DNA of 64,000 bases from NCBI RefSeq assembly GCF_004683965.1, contig NZ_CP038436.1:3472001-3536000 (forward strand). Reading direction: 5' to 3'. Below the pieces are notes generated by a model. That model was not told the DNA's origin, ran no database searches, and was given only the letters and a program-made list of their open reading frames with translations. This document shows positions 17,164 through 25,462 of this stretch, piece after piece. A program made the translations under genes and the position numbers. The stretch comes from Nocardioides seonyuensis (lineage in GTDB: Bacteria; Actinomycetota; Actinomycetes; Propionibacteriales; Nocardioidaceae). Numbering within the stretch: position 1 is the stretch's first letter; every line of letters begins with the position of its first letter.

Positions 17164-18494
17164 GCGCCCAGCATCATCTGGCCGCACACCCGGACGACGT
17201 TGCCGTTGACGGCCGTGGAGGCGGGCGAGGCGTACCACGCGATTGCCTCGGCGACGTCCACCGGCAGCCCGCCCTGGCTCATCGCGTTGAGACGCTGGCC
17301 GACCTCGCGAGTGGCGAACGGCACCGCCGCCGTCATGGCGGTGATGATGAAGCCGGGTGCGACGGCGTTGACCGTGATGCCGTTCCCGACCTCGTCGGCG
17401 AGGGAGTCGACGAGTCCGATCACGCCCGCCTTGGAGGCGGCGTAGTTGGTCTGACCGACGTTGCCCGCGATGCCGGCGATGGAGGCCACGCCGATGACGC
17501 GGCCGTTGTCGTTGATGACCTTCTCGTCCAGGAGGGTGCGGGTGATGCGCTCCGGGGCGGTGAGGTTGACGTTGATCACGCTCGACCAGCGGTCCTCGGC
17601 CATGTTGGCGAGCTTCTTGTCGCGGGTGATGCCGGCGTTGTGCACCACCACGTCCACACCGCCGTGCTTCTCGCGGAGGTGGTGGGCGATGCGCTGGGGA
17701 GCGTCCTTGGCCGTGATGTCGAGGGTCAGGTGGTCACCGTCGATCTCCCGCATGAGCGCCTGGAGCTCGCTGGCTGCCTGGGGCACGTCGACACCGACGA
17801 CGAGGGCTCCGTCGCGGTGGAGGACGCGGGCGATCTGCTCCCCGATGCCGCGGCTCGCGCCGGTGACGAGCGCGACCTTGCCCTCCAGCGGGCGGGTCCA
17901 GTCATCGACCGGCTCGGCCTGCTGCTCTCCGTGGGCACCGATCCGCACGACCTGGCCCGACACGTAGGCGGACTTGGGGGAGAGGAAGAACCCGAGCGTG
18001 GAGGCGAGGGCGGCGTCCGCGCCCTCGTTCACGTAGACGAGCTGGACGGTGCCGCCCCTGCCGATCTCCTTGCCCAGGGATCGGATGAAGCCCTCGAGAG
18101 CGCGCTGTGCGACACGTTCGGATCCCTCGACCGACTCAGGCGTGGTGCCGAGCACCACGACCCGCGGGCAGGTGTCGAGGCTGCGCATCAACGGGGTGAA
18201 GAACTCCTGGAGCGCGATCAGGCCGCCGGGCTCGGAGATGCCGGTGGCGTCGAAGACGAGCCCCTTGTACTTCTCTTCCGTCGTGGTCTCGGTCGTCGAG
18301 GCGATGCCGAGGTCGTCGAGGACCGAGGGGAGGTCTGCGACCAGGCGACCGCTGCCGCCCAGGCCGACCGTGCCACGGACGAGCGGGGCCCCGGGCTCGT
18401 ACCGCTCGAGGGGAGTGGGGTTGGGGAGGCCGAGGTTCTTCACCAGCAGCTTGCCGAGGGGGCTCGAGACGAATCCCTGGTAGCGGTCACTCAT
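17160..18494 (-). CDS. fabG4: High-molecular-weight 3-oxoacyl reductase, FabG4 type
   Basis: A 444-residue SDR, longer than ordinary FabG (about 250) because of an N-terminal flavodoxin-like domain (1-200) as in mycobacterial FabG4. The catalytic SDR domain starts at GKVALVTGASRGIGE (cofactor loop 211-218), with NAG 286-288 and the Ser338/Tyr351/Lys355 triad (VASIAGIAG, TNYAASKAG). FabG4 enzymes reduce 3-oxoacyl-CoA with NADH. ATG 18494 has AAAGGA about ten bases upstream. Forms an operon with the MaoC gene and is divergent from fadA2. Confidence 0.92.
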   Translation of the reverse strand: MSDRYQGFVSSPLGKLLVKNLGLPNPTPLERYEPGAPLVRGTVGLGGSGRLVADLPSVLDDLGIASTTETTTEEKYKGLVFDATGISEPGGLIALQEFFTPLMRSLDTCPRVVVLGTTPESVEGSERVAQRALEGFIRSLGKEIGRGGTVQLVYVNEGADAALASTLGFFLSPKSAYVSGQVVRIGAHGEQQAEPVDDWTRPLEGKVALVTGASRGIGEQIARVLHRDGALVVGVDVPQAASELQALMREIDGDHLTLDITAKDAPQRIAHHLREKHGGVDVVVHNAGITRDKKLANMAEDRWSSVINVNLTAPERITRTLLDEKVINDNGRVIGVASIAGIAGNVGQTNYAASKAGVIGLVDSLADEVGNGITVNAVAPGFIITAMTAAVPFATREVGQRLNAMSQGGLPVDVAEAIAWYASPASTAVNGNVVRVCGQMMLGA

Positions 18495-18700
18495 GGCAGG
18501 CGGGTCCTTTGGGGGTCGACGAGATCGAGCAGTGCGCGGCAGTTGTAACAATTGCTGTAACTCGGTGTCCACTCATCGTGATGTGGCACTCATTGCATTC
18601 CCTGACAGTGTGTCGGGAGCAAGGATAGGAGCCACGCCCGGCACAGCCTTCGGGACGATCCGCACGAGACAGCCACCCGCACCAGACAGCAGGAGCCGAC
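18495..18700. promoter_or_regulatory. Divergent fabG4 / fadA2 promoter region with repeated TGTAAC
   Basis: 206 bases between the two starts. TGTAAC occurs at 18544-18549 and again at 18556-18561, 12 bases apart, and the first lies in the inverted repeat TTGT-A-ACAA (18543-18551). The repeats sit about 50-65 bases upstream of fabG4. These look like operator half-sites for a shared fatty-acid regulator. AGGAG at seven bases before fadA2 is its ribosome site. Confidence 0.4.
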
Positions 18701-19981
18701 ATGCAGTCCACGACCCGCCGCGTCGCCATCATCGGCGGAAACCGTATCCCCTTCGCCCGGTCCAACACCGTCTACAACGACGCCTCCAACCAGGAGATGC
18801 TCACCGCCGCTGTCGACGGCCTGGTCGAGCGCTTCGACCTCCAGGGCGAGCAGCTCGGCATGGTCGCCGGCGGTGCGGTCATGAAGCACAGCCGCGACTT
18901 CAACCTCGTGCGCGAAGTCGTCCTCGGTTCCAGGTTGAGCCCGAGCACGCCCGCCCTGGACATGCAGATCGCCTGCGGCACGGGGCTCCAGGCCATCATC
19001 ACCGTGGCCAACCTCATCGCGCTCGGCCAGATCGACTCCGCCATCGCCGGAGGTGCCGACACCACGTCCGACGCGCCGATCGCCATCTCCGAGAAGCTGC
19101 GCAAGAAGCTCCTCGCGGCCAACACCAAGCGCGAGACCAAGGACAAGCTCCTCGCCCTGGCCAGGATCCGGCCCGGCGACATCGGCATCTCCGCCCCGGC
19201 CAACCGCGAGCCCCGCACCGGCCTTTCCATGGGCGACCACCAGGCGCTGACGGCGCTCGAGTGGGGCGTGACCCGTGAGGAGCAGGACGAGCTCGCCGCG
19301 GCGTCGCACCAGAACCTCGCGCGCGCCTGGGACTCCGGCTGGATGGACGACCTCGTCACCCCCTTCCGCGGGGTCGAGCGCGACAACCACATGCGCCCGG
19401 ACTCCACCGTGGAGAAGCTCGCCAAGCTCAAGCCGGTCTTCGGCAAGGGCGAGGCGGCGACGATGACAGCAGGCAACTCCACGCCTCTGTCCGACGGCGC
19501 TTCGGCCGTGCTGCTCGCGTCCGAGGAGTGGGCCGAGCAGCGGGGGCTGCCCGTGCTGGCCTACCTCACCGAGTTCCAGACCTCGGCCGTCGACTACGTC
19601 GGCGGCGACGAGGGTCTGCTGATGGCGCCGGCCTATGCGGTCTCCGAGATGCTCGACCGGGCCGGTCTCACGCTCCAGGACTTCGACTACTACGAGATCC
19701 ACGAGGCGTTCGCCGCCCAGGTGCTGTCCACCCTCAAGGCGTGGGAGGACCCGGTCTTCTGCAAGGAGCGACTCGGACGTGACGAGCCGCTCGGCGCGAT
19801 CGACCGCAGCAAGCTCAACGTCAACGGGTCCTCGCTCGCTGCTGCTCACCCCTTCGCCGCGACCGGCGGCCGCATCGTCCCCGTCGCGGCCAAGCTGCTC
19901 GCTGAGAAGGGGCAGGGTCGCGCGCTCATCTCGATCTGCGCAGCCGGCGGCCAGGGCGTCGTCGCCATCCTCGAGCGCTGA
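18701..19981 (+). CDS. fadA2: Acetyl-CoA C-acetyltransferase, FadA2/FadI type
   Basis: A 426-residue thiolase: Cys92 in QIACGTGLQAI, the NGSSLAAAHPFAATGG block with the catalytic His, and SICAAGGQG with the second Cys. The loop NSTPLSDGASAVLLA fits thiolases. It is distinct from the fadA at 11836 (longer, FadI-like) and occupies the same place beside fabG4 as mycobacterial fadA2. It probably performs thiolysis of longer acyl-CoAs or acetoacetyl-CoA. ATG preceded by CAGGAG. Confidence 0.93.
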   Translation: MQSTTRRVAIIGGNRIPFARSNTVYNDASNQEMLTAAVDGLVERFDLQGEQLGMVAGGAVMKHSRDFNLVREVVLGSRLSPSTPALDMQIACGTGLQAIITVANLIALGQIDSAIAGGADTTSDAPIAISEKLRKKLLAANTKRETKDKLLALARIRPGDIGISAPANREPRTGLSMGDHQALTALEWGVTREEQDELAAASHQNLARAWDSGWMDDLVTPFRGVERDNHMRPDSTVEKLAKLKPVFGKGEAATMTAGNSTPLSDGASAVLLASEEWAEQRGLPVLAYLTEFQTSAVDYVGGDEGLLMAPAYAVSEMLDRAGLTLQDFDYYEIHEAFAAQVLSTLKAWEDPVFCKERLGRDEPLGAIDRSKLNVNGSSLAAAHPFAATGGRIVPVAAKLLAEKGQGRALISICAAGGQGVVAILER

Positions 19982-19994
19982 CTCAGCCGCGCCC

Positions 19995-20028
19995 GCGCGC
20001 GCTCCCGGCACACGTCGGGGGCGCGCGC
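19995..20028 (+). terminator. GC hairpin terminator after fadA2
   Basis: An 8-bp perfect stem (19995-20002 with 20021-20028) continued by a T-G wobble and three more G-C pairs around a 10-base loop. It begins 14 bases after the fadA2 stop and ends 3 bases before the pyrR -10 box, so it should insulate pyrR from fadA2. Confidence 0.65.
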
Positions 20029-20031
20029 TGC

Positions 20032-20037
20032 TAGGGT
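20032..20037 (+). promoter_or_regulatory. -10 element (TAGGGT) of the pyrR operon
   Basis: TAGGGT in the context GCGCTGCTAGGGT, a 13-mer that also occurs at the carA promoter (27121-27133). It would give a leader of about 60 bases containing the PyrR-type loop. No convincing -35 box is seen. Confidence 0.6.
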
Positions 20038-20050
20038 CCACCTGACTTCG

Positions 20051-20091
20051 ACATCCTTTAACGAGCCGTCCCGTGAGGCGGAGAAGGAGGT
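20051..20091 (+). promoter_or_regulatory. PyrR-binding RNA leader, pyrR operon copy
   Basis: A 41-base leader identical at 40 positions to the one before carA. It contains a short stem-loop (CCG ... GTGAGG ... CGG) resembling the GTGAGG-containing PyrR-binding loop known from Bacillus and mycobacteria, immediately followed by the strong ribosome site AAGGAGG (20084-20090). PyrR bound with UMP or UTP would cover the ribosome site, so translational repression is the likely mechanism. Confidence 0.8.
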
Positions 20092-20102
20092 CCTGCACCC
20101 GC

Positions 20103-20633
20103 ATGGCTGACCCACGCACCGTCCTCGACGCCCGTGACATCTCCCGGGCACTGACGCGCATCTCCCACGAGATCCTCGAGCGCAACAAGGGCGCCAGCCA
20201 GCTCGTCCTGCTGGGCCTGCACACCCGCGGCGTCCCGCTGGCTCACCGCATCGCGCAGCGCATCCAGGCCGTGGAGGGCGCTGGGGTCGACGTGGGCGAG
20301 CTGGACGTGACGATGTACCGCGACGACCTGCGAAAACAGCCCACCCGACGCTCGCACAAGACCGTGATCCCCGGGTCCGGCATCGACGACAAGGTCGTCG
20401 TCCTGGTCGACGACGTGCTGTTCTCCGGTCGCACCATCAGGGCCTCGCTCGACGCCCTCGCCGACCTGGGGCGCCCCTCCGCCGTGCGTCTCGCCGTGCT
20501 GGTCGACCGCGGACACCGCGAGCTGCCCATCCGTGCCGACCACGTGGGCAAGAACCTCCCCAGCGCGCGCACCGAGCGCGTCAGCGTCAAGGTGGCCGAG
20601 ATCGACGGCGAGGACGAGGTGACGATCTCGTGA
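20103..20633 (+). CDS. pyrR: Bifunctional pyr operon regulator / uracil phosphoribosyltransferase
   Basis: A 176-residue PyrR. The PRPP-binding motif [15 protein letters not shown] is at residues 98-112; [11 protein letters not shown] and MYRDDL complete the phosphoribosyltransferase fold. PyrR binds pyr mRNA when UMP/UTP is high and has minor UPRTase activity. ATG 20103 is preceded by AAGGAGG 12 bases upstream; an in-frame GTG at 20073 is inside the leader and rejected. Overlaps pyrB by GTGA. Confidence 0.95.
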   Translation: MADPRTVLDARDISRALTRISHEILERNKGASQLVLLGLHTRGVPLAHRIAQRIQAVEGAGVDVGELDVTMYRDDLRKQPTRRSHKTVIPGSGIDDKVVVLVDDVLFSGRTIRASLDALADLGRPSAVRLAVLVDRGHRELPIRADHVGKNLPSARTERVSVKVAEIDGEDEVTIS

Positions 20634-21556
20634 AGCACCTCCTGTCGATCGACGACGTGTCCCGCGACGAGATCGAGACCGTCTTCGAGACGGCCGCCGA
20701 CATGCACGACGTCCAGCGTCGTGAGGTCAAGAAGCTGCCGGCCCTGCGCGGGCGCACGGTCGTGAACCTGTTCTTCGAGGACTCCACCCGCACCCGCTCC
20801 AGCTTCGAGATCGCCGGCAAGTGGCTCTCCGCCGACGTCATCAACATCAGCGCAAAGGGCTCGAGCGCGTCCAAGGGAGAGAGCCTCCGGGACACCGTCC
20901 TCACGGTCTGTGCGATGGGCGTCGACGGCCTGGTCGTCCGGCACCCCGCCAGCGGTGCGGCTCACCAGGTCAGCCAGTGGGTCGACGCGTCGGTCGTCAA
21001 CGCGGGCGACGGCATGCACGAGCACCCGACGCAGGCCCTGCTCGACGCCTACACGCTCCGCACCCGGCTGGGGTCGCTCCAGGACCGGCACGTCGCCATC
21101 ATCGGCGACCTGACGCACAGCCGGGTCTTCCGGTCCAACGTGCTGTGCCTGACCAAGCTCGGCGCACGGGTCACCGTCGTCGCCCCGCCGACGCTCATGC
21201 CGGCCGGCGTCGGCGCGTGGTCCCGGGCGGCGGGCTTCGAGACGTCGTACGACGTCGACGCGGTGCTGCCAGAGGCTGACGCGGTCATGATGCTCCGGGT
21301 CCAGCGCGAGCGCATGTCGGGGGGCTACTTCCCCAGCGCGCGGGAGTACACCGTGGGCTACGGGCTCACCCGTGACCGGCTGGCGTTGCTCAAGCCGGAC
21401 GCCCCGATCTGTCACCCGGGACCCATGAACCGCGGCCTGGAGATCGCCGCCGACGCTGCCGACGCGGCCCAGTCCGTCGTCCTCGAGCAGGTCTCCGGCG
21501 GTCTCGCGATCCGGATGGCCGTGCTCTACCACCTGCTCGCGGGCGAGGAGTCCTGA
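20630..21556 (+). CDS. pyrB: Aspartate carbamoyltransferase catalytic subunit
   Basis: A 308-residue enzyme joining carbamoyl phosphate and aspartate, first committed step of pyrimidine synthesis. The carbamoyl-phosphate motif [13 protein letters not shown] (STRTR 52-56), the 80s loop GSSASKGES and [13 protein letters not shown] are all intact, as is the aspartate-site segment [12 protein letters not shown] start overlaps the pyrR stop by four bases; the stop shares a base with pyrC. No regulatory pyrI is present, as usual in actinobacteria. Confidence 0.97.
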   Translation: MKHLLSIDDVSRDEIETVFETAADMHDVQRREVKKLPALRGRTVVNLFFEDSTRTRSSFEIAGKWLSADVINISAKGSSASKGESLRDTVLTVCAMGVDGLVVRHPASGAAHQVSQWVDASVVNAGDGMHEHPTQALLDAYTLRTRLGSLQDRHVAIIGDLTHSRVFRSNVLCLTKLGARVTVVAPPTLMPAGVGAWSRAAGFETSYDVDAVLPEADAVMMLRVQRERMSGGYFPSAREYTVGYGLTRDRLALLKPDAPICHPGPMNRGLEIAADAADAAQSVVLEQVSGGLAIRMAVLYHLLAGEES

Positions 21557-22821
21557 TGACGCTGAAGATCACCGGCGCGCTCGTGCTGGGGGAGCAGGCC
21601 GGGGACCTGTACGTCGACGACTCCGGCGTGCTGGTCGACGAGGTCCTGTCGCCCGACGAGACCATCGACGCCGACGGGCTGGTCGCGCTGCCCGGCCTGG
21701 TCGACCTCCACACGCACCTGCGCGAGCCCGGCCGCGAGGACGCCGAGACCATCCTCTCCGGATCGCGTGCCGCAGCCATGGGCGGCTACGCCGCCGTCCT
21801 GGCGATGGCCAACACCTCCCCGGTGACCGACACCGCCGAGGCAGCCCTGCGGGTGCTCGACCTCGGCCGGGAGGCGGGTCTCGTTCACGTCCAGCCCGTG
21901 GGTGCGGTGACGCGCGGCCTGGCCGGCGAGGAGCTCGCAGAGCTCGGCCTGATGGCGCGCTCGCGCGCCGCCGTGCGCGTCTTCTCAGACGACGGCAGGT
22001 GCGTCCACGACGCGCGGGTCATGCGACGGGCGCTGGAGTACGTCAAGGCGTTCGGCGGCGTGGTGTCCCAGCACGCCCAGGACCCGACCCTCGCCGGCCC
22101 GAGCGCCTGCTGTCACGAGGGGGAGGTCTCGGGAAGGCTCGGGCTGCCCGGCTGGCCCGGCGTCGCCGAGGAGGTCATCGTGGCCCGCGACGTGATGCTC
22201 GCCCGGCACACGGGGTCGCGGGTCCACATCGCCCACGTCTCGACGGCCGGGTCGGTCGAGGTGCTCCGCTGGGCGAAGGCGCAGGGCATCGACGTCACGG
22301 CCGAGGTCACGCCCCACCACCTCATGCTCACCACCGACCTGCTCACCGGCTACGACCCGACCTTCAAGGTCAACCCGCCCCTGCGCCCCGACGAGGACGT
22401 CGAGGCGCTGCGCGAGGCCCTCGCCGACGGCACCATCGATGCCGTGGCCACCGACCACGCGCCCCACGCCCGCCACGACAAGGAGCACGCCTTCGTCGAC
22501 GCCGCGTTCGGGATGCTCGGGCTCGAGACGGCGCTGGCCGTCGTGCGCACCGCCCTTCCCGACCTGGCGTGGGCCGACATCGCCCGGGTGATGTCGGCCG
22601 CCCCGGCGCAGATCGCCGGTCTCGAGGGCTTCGGCTCGCTCGACCTGGGATCGACGGCCCACGTCGTGCTCGTGGAGCCCGACGCGACCGTGACCGTGGA
22701 CCGGGGCGCCTCCGTGTCGCTCTCGCGCAACAACCCGTGGCACGGCCGGACGCTCAGGAGCCGGGTGGTGCACACGGTCTACGGCGGCCGCGTCACGGTT
22801 CGCGACGGAGCGCTCGCCTAG
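21556..22821 (+). CDS. pyrC: Dihydroorotase
   Basis: A 421-residue class I dihydroorotase that cyclises carbamoyl-aspartate. Zinc ligands are in DLHTHLREPG (50-59), the later His pair in SRVHIAHVSTAG and AEVTPHHLMLT, and the Asp in ATDHAPHARHDKE. The start shares a base with the pyrB stop (TGATG). The TAG stop (22819-22821) is interleaved with the convergent VOC gene stop in a single CTAG, so the operon ends here. Confidence 0.96.
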   Translation: MTLKITGALVLGEQAGDLYVDDSGVLVDEVLSPDETIDADGLVALPGLVDLHTHLREPGREDAETILSGSRAAAMGGYAAVLAMANTSPVTDTAEAALRVLDLGREAGLVHVQPVGAVTRGLAGEELAELGLMARSRAAVRVFSDDGRCVHDARVMRRALEYVKAFGGVVSQHAQDPTLAGPSACCHEGEVSGRLGLPGWPGVAEEVIVARDVMLARHTGSRVHIAHVSTAGSVEVLRWAKAQGIDVTAEVTPHHLMLTTDLLTGYDPTFKVNPPLRPDEDVEALREALADGTIDAVATDHAPHARHDKEHAFVDAAFGMLGLETALAVVRTALPDLAWADIARVMSAAPAQIAGLEGFGSLDLGSTAHVVLVEPDATVTVDRGASVSLSRNNPWHGRTLRSRVVHTVYGGRVTVRDGALA

Positions 22822-23543
22822 CCGGTCGAGGGGTCCCGGTCCGTCAGGCAGTAGACCTGGCCCCCGGGCGCCGTGAGGACGGTCCACCGATCACGGACCT
22901 CGACGACGCGGGCACCCAGGCGCACATGGAGCGTGGCGACGCCGTGACGGTCGGTCGTGGCCATGTCCGGGTGGGCGCTGACCGTGCCGCGCGGCTCCTC
23001 GAGACGCTGCAGGAGGATCCGCGCCTGCGTCGGGTGCGGGAGCCTGACGAACTCCGGTCGAACGCCCATCTCGGCCTCCCGCCCGGTCAGCTCCGTCCAG
23101 AACACGACCTCGGACTCCCACAGGGAGGAGGGGACGTCGAGGCAGACCTGGTCGAGGATCGTCGCTGCGCCGCGTGCGATCGCCGACTCGCCGGCGCCGA
23201 GCGTCTGGCAGAACACCATGCCGCCGGGGGAGCGCATCACCTCGACGTCGTGGTAGGTCCAGGCCGGGGTCGCACCCAGCTCTCGCGCACGGATGATCGA
23301 GGCCGGTCGGTCGTCGGAGTCCAGGTCGAGGTGGACGCCTGCCCGCTCGCTGACGGCCTGCATCTTGACGTACGCCGCCCCTCCGGACGGCAGCAGCGTG
23401 AGGAACTGCCCGTTCTCGCCCCGGCGCTGCGAGGGTCGCCAGCCGGTGACCGAGGACCAGAAGGACAGGGCCTCCTCGAAGTGCTCGGCCGGCGTGTCGA
23501 GGAAGACCTGGACCCATGAGGGGCCGCCCGAGGAGCTGCTCAT
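22818..23543 (-). CDS. Two-domain VOC (glyoxalase-fold) protein
   Basis: A 241-residue protein with two glyoxalase/bleomycin-resistance-type modules (about 8-125 and 128-235). Typical lines are WVQVFLDTPAEHFEEALSFWSSVTGW and the matching second-domain VCLDVPSSLWESEVVFWTELTG, each ending in a strand with PGG (SPGGMVFCQTLG, APGGQVYCL). Function of this subgroup is unknown; VOC proteins bind metal and act on small metabolites. Its stop shares CTAG with pyrC. Divergent by 32 bases from another VOC gene. Confidence 0.85.
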   Translation of the reverse strand: MSSSSGGPSWVQVFLDTPAEHFEEALSFWSSVTGWRPSQRRGENGQFLTLLPSGGAAYVKMQAVSERAGVHLDLDSDDRPASIIRARELGATPAWTYHDVEVMRSPGGMVFCQTLGAGESAIARGAATILDQVCLDVPSSLWESEVVFWTELTGREAEMGVRPEFVRLPHPTQARILLQRLEEPRGTVSAHPDMATTDRHGVATLHVRLGARVVEVRDRWTVLTAPGGQVYCLTDRDPSTG

Positions 23544-23563
23544 GTGGGGATGATGGCACGACG

Positions 23564-23569
23564 TAGGGT
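23564..23569 (+). promoter_or_regulatory. -10 element (TAGGGT) for leaderless start at 23576
   Basis: TAGGGT ends six bases before ATG 23576 in a 32-base divergent gap; there is no Shine-Dalgarno site. Confidence 0.5.
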
Positions 23570-23575
23570 CGTGGG

Positions 23576-24007
23576 ATGGACACTGCCCAGGACTTCCCGC
23601 CCGCTGTCCCGCAGCTCCTGCACACCGTGCTCGACGCCGTCGACGTACGTCGCGAGGCAGAGTTCTGGCGCGAGCTCCTCGGGCTCGCCTACCGTCCCGG
23701 TGACGAGGTGCCGGACGACGGTCCCGACGAGGCCGACTGGCTGGTGCTCACCCACCCGGACGGCCGACGATGTCTTGCGCTGCAGGCGGTCGAGCGACTC
23801 CCCGAGAACCGCTGGCCGGAGACGGGTCATCCCGCGGTGACCCACCTCGACACCACGGTTCCTTCGGTCTCGGCGCTGGACGCGGTCCACGAGCGGGTGC
23901 TGGGGCTGGGCGGCCGACTGCGCCTGGATCGCAGCGATGACCGCGAGGAGCCGCTGCGGGCGTACGCCAGCCCCGCCGGGCACGTCTTCTGCGTCTTCGT
24001 GGCCTGA
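23576..24007 (+). CDS. Single-domain VOC (glyoxalase-fold) protein
   Basis: A 143-residue VOC protein. LLHTVLDAVDVRREAEFWRELLGL forms the first beta-alpha-beta unit, AVTHLDTTVPS supplies a candidate metal His, and ASPAGHVFCVFVA is the closing strand with a conserved Gly-His. Many actinobacterial relatives are annotated only as glyoxalase-like; substrate unknown. It ends one base before the convergent CoA-transferase gene. Confidence 0.85.
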   Translation: MDTAQDFPPAVPQLLHTVLDAVDVRREAEFWRELLGLAYRPGDEVPDDGPDEADWLVLTHPDGRRCLALQAVERLPENRWPETGHPAVTHLDTTVPSVSALDAVHERVLGLGGRLRLDRSDDREEPLRAYASPAGHVFCVFVA

Positions 24008-24008
24008 G

Positions 24009-25238
24009 TCAGGCGAGGCCGAGAGCCGCAGCCTCCTCCCAGAGGTCGTCACGCACGTCGGGGTGCGCGGCGTGGTCGATGAGGTTGCGCGCCTGCTCAC
24101 GCTCGTCGCGACCCCACATCCAGGCGATGCCCTGCTCGGTCACCACGGCCGTGTGCTGGAACGACGTCACCGGCTCGTCGACGAGCGGCACGATCGTGGA
24201 GACGTCGGCACGCGGGTGCCAGCTGCGCAACGCCATGAAGGCCCTCCCGCCCTGGGAGTGGCTCGCCCCCACGGTGAAGTCGGTCTGCCCCCCGAAGCCG
24301 CTGTAGATCCGGGTGCCGATGCGCGAGGCGTTGGCCTGGTCGAACAGGTCGACCTGGAGAGCAGTGTTGATGGACGTCATCATGGGTTGCTGGGCGATCT
24401 GTGCGGGAGCGTTGGTCACCTCGGTGCGGAGCATGTGGATCCTGGGGTTGTCGTGGGCCCAGTCGTAGAGCTCCTGGCTGCCGAAGATGAAGGACGTCCT
24501 GATGGGCACCCCACGATCGAGGGCCCCCTCCTTCTCGAGCGTCAGCACGCCGTCGCTGAACATCTCCGTCCAGATCCGCAGGTTCCGACGCTCGAGGACG
24601 CCCGCGATGGTCGCGTCGGGCACCTCGCCGATACCGGCCTGGAGAGTGGCGCCGTCCCGGATCTCGGCCGCCACGCGGGACCCGATGAGCCGCGCGTCCT
24701 CACCGGGGATGCGGGGGTCGTGCGTGGCGAGCGGGATGTCGACCTCTACGCCCAGGTCGATGTCGTCGACCGAGATCTCGGCGTCACCGAAGGTCCACGG
24801 CATGCGTGGGTTGAGCTGCGCGACCACCAGCGCCCCGTGGGAGCGCGCAGCCTCGATGGCCGCAGGCAGGACGTTGACCTCGAGACCGAGTGACACCTTC
24901 CCGTTGCGCGGCGTGGTGGTGTGCACGACGACCACGTCGGGGGCGAGCGGGCCGTGGAACAGGCGCGGCACCATCGAGAGGCGGCTGGGGACGTAGGAGA
25001 GTCGCGGGTGCCGCCGGTACCCGGGGCCGACGAACGTGGTCTCGGGCACCACCCCGTCGTGGACGGGGAGGTTCCGCTGGGCGTTCAAGGCGTGGAGCCT
25101 GGCATGGGGCAGCTGCGCCAGCATCGGGGTCAAGACCTCGACCGGCGAGGCGAAGTTGCCGCTGATGACGATGCGTGGCTCTGACACCCCCAGCTCGGAG
25201 ACGGTGCGGGCTGCCTGGGCGACGTCGACGGTGCGCAT
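24009..25238 (-). CDS. Acetyl-CoA hydrolase / CoA-transferase family protein
   Basis: A 409-residue class I CoA-transferase of the acetyl-CoA hydrolase/4-hydroxybutyrate CoA-transferase type. The catalytic glutamate is probably Glu257 in FIFGSQELYDW, and the CoA-binding loop is SGFGGQTDFTVGASHS (about 314-330). GATLQAGIGEVPDAT near 197-210 also fits. It would move CoA between acetate or another short acid and an acyl-CoA. ATG 25238 starts where homology starts; the longer open frame is not needed. Confidence 0.88.
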   Translation of the reverse strand: MRTVDVAQAARTVSELGVSEPRIVISGNFASPVEVLTPMLAQLPHARLHALNAQRNLPVHDGVVPETTFVGPGYRRHPRLSYVPSRLSMVPRLFHGPLAPDVVVVHTTTPRNGKVSLGLEVNVLPAAIEAARSHGALVVAQLNPRMPWTFGDAEISVDDIDLGVEVDIPLATHDPRIPGEDARLIGSRVAAEIRDGATLQAGIGEVPDATIAGVLERRNLRIWTEMFSDGVLTLEKEGALDRGVPIRTSFIFGSQELYDWAHDNPRIHMLRTEVTNAPAQIAQQPMMTSINTALQVDLFDQANASRIGTRIYSGFGGQTDFTVGASHSQGGRAFMALRSWHPRADVSTIVPLVDEPVTSFQHTAVVTEQGIAWMWGRDEREQARNLIDHAAHPDVRDDLWEEAAALGLA

Positions 25239-25341
25239 GGGGCGATCGTGGCAGACGAACAGTCGAGGCGCGCGAGTCGGCGGGCCCTTCGACCCCCCTG
25301 GCAGGACGTCCGCCACGAGGGGCCGACGCGCAGGAAATGCG

Positions 25342-25371
25342 TTGGCGTGCCCCGGTCCACATCCCTAGGAT
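25342..25371 (+). promoter_or_regulatory. Promoter of the ABC-F gene (TTGGCG-18-TAGGAT)
   Basis: TTGGCG (25342-25347) and TAGGAT (25366-25371) are spaced by 18 bases. The -10 box is inside the inverted repeat CACATCC-CTA-GGATGTG (25358-25374), which could be a repressor site. Transcription would start near 25380, leaving a leader of about 83 bases before the ABC-F ATG. Confidence 0.6.
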
Positions 25372-25380
25372 GTGCCCATC

Positions 25381-25398
25381 ATGTGGATCCCGGCCTGA
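25381..25398 (+). CDS. Putative five-codon leaderless uORF (MWIPA)
   Basis: ATG at 25381 lies nine bases after the -10 box, so it could be read from the very 5' end. It codes Met-Trp-Ile-Pro-Ala and stops, out of frame with the ABC-F gene. Four bases later a hairpin begins (7-bp stem 25402-25408 with 25427-25433). A short uORF followed by a hairpin is the layout of ribosome-mediated attenuators known for ABC-F antibiotic-resistance genes. Translation is not demonstrated. Confidence 0.3.
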   Translation: MWIPA

Positions 25399-25401
25399 CC
25401 C

Positions 25402-25433
25402 GACTCGCGTCCGCGGCACCTGCCCGGCGAGTC
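25402..25433 (+). promoter_or_regulatory. Leader hairpin before the ABC-F gene
   Basis: GACTCGC and GCGAGTC pair perfectly across an 18-base loop, followed by a pyrimidine-rich run. It could act as an attenuator controlled by a ribosome stalled on the preceding uORF. Confidence 0.35.
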
Positions 25434-25462
25434 TTCGTGCTCCTTGCTCCTCGAGGCCGTCC

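Noticed and set aside
25358..25374. Perfect 7-bp inverted repeat as a transcription terminator
   Set aside because: It overlaps the -10 box, so it is upstream of the predicted transcription start and not part of the RNA; an operator is more likely.
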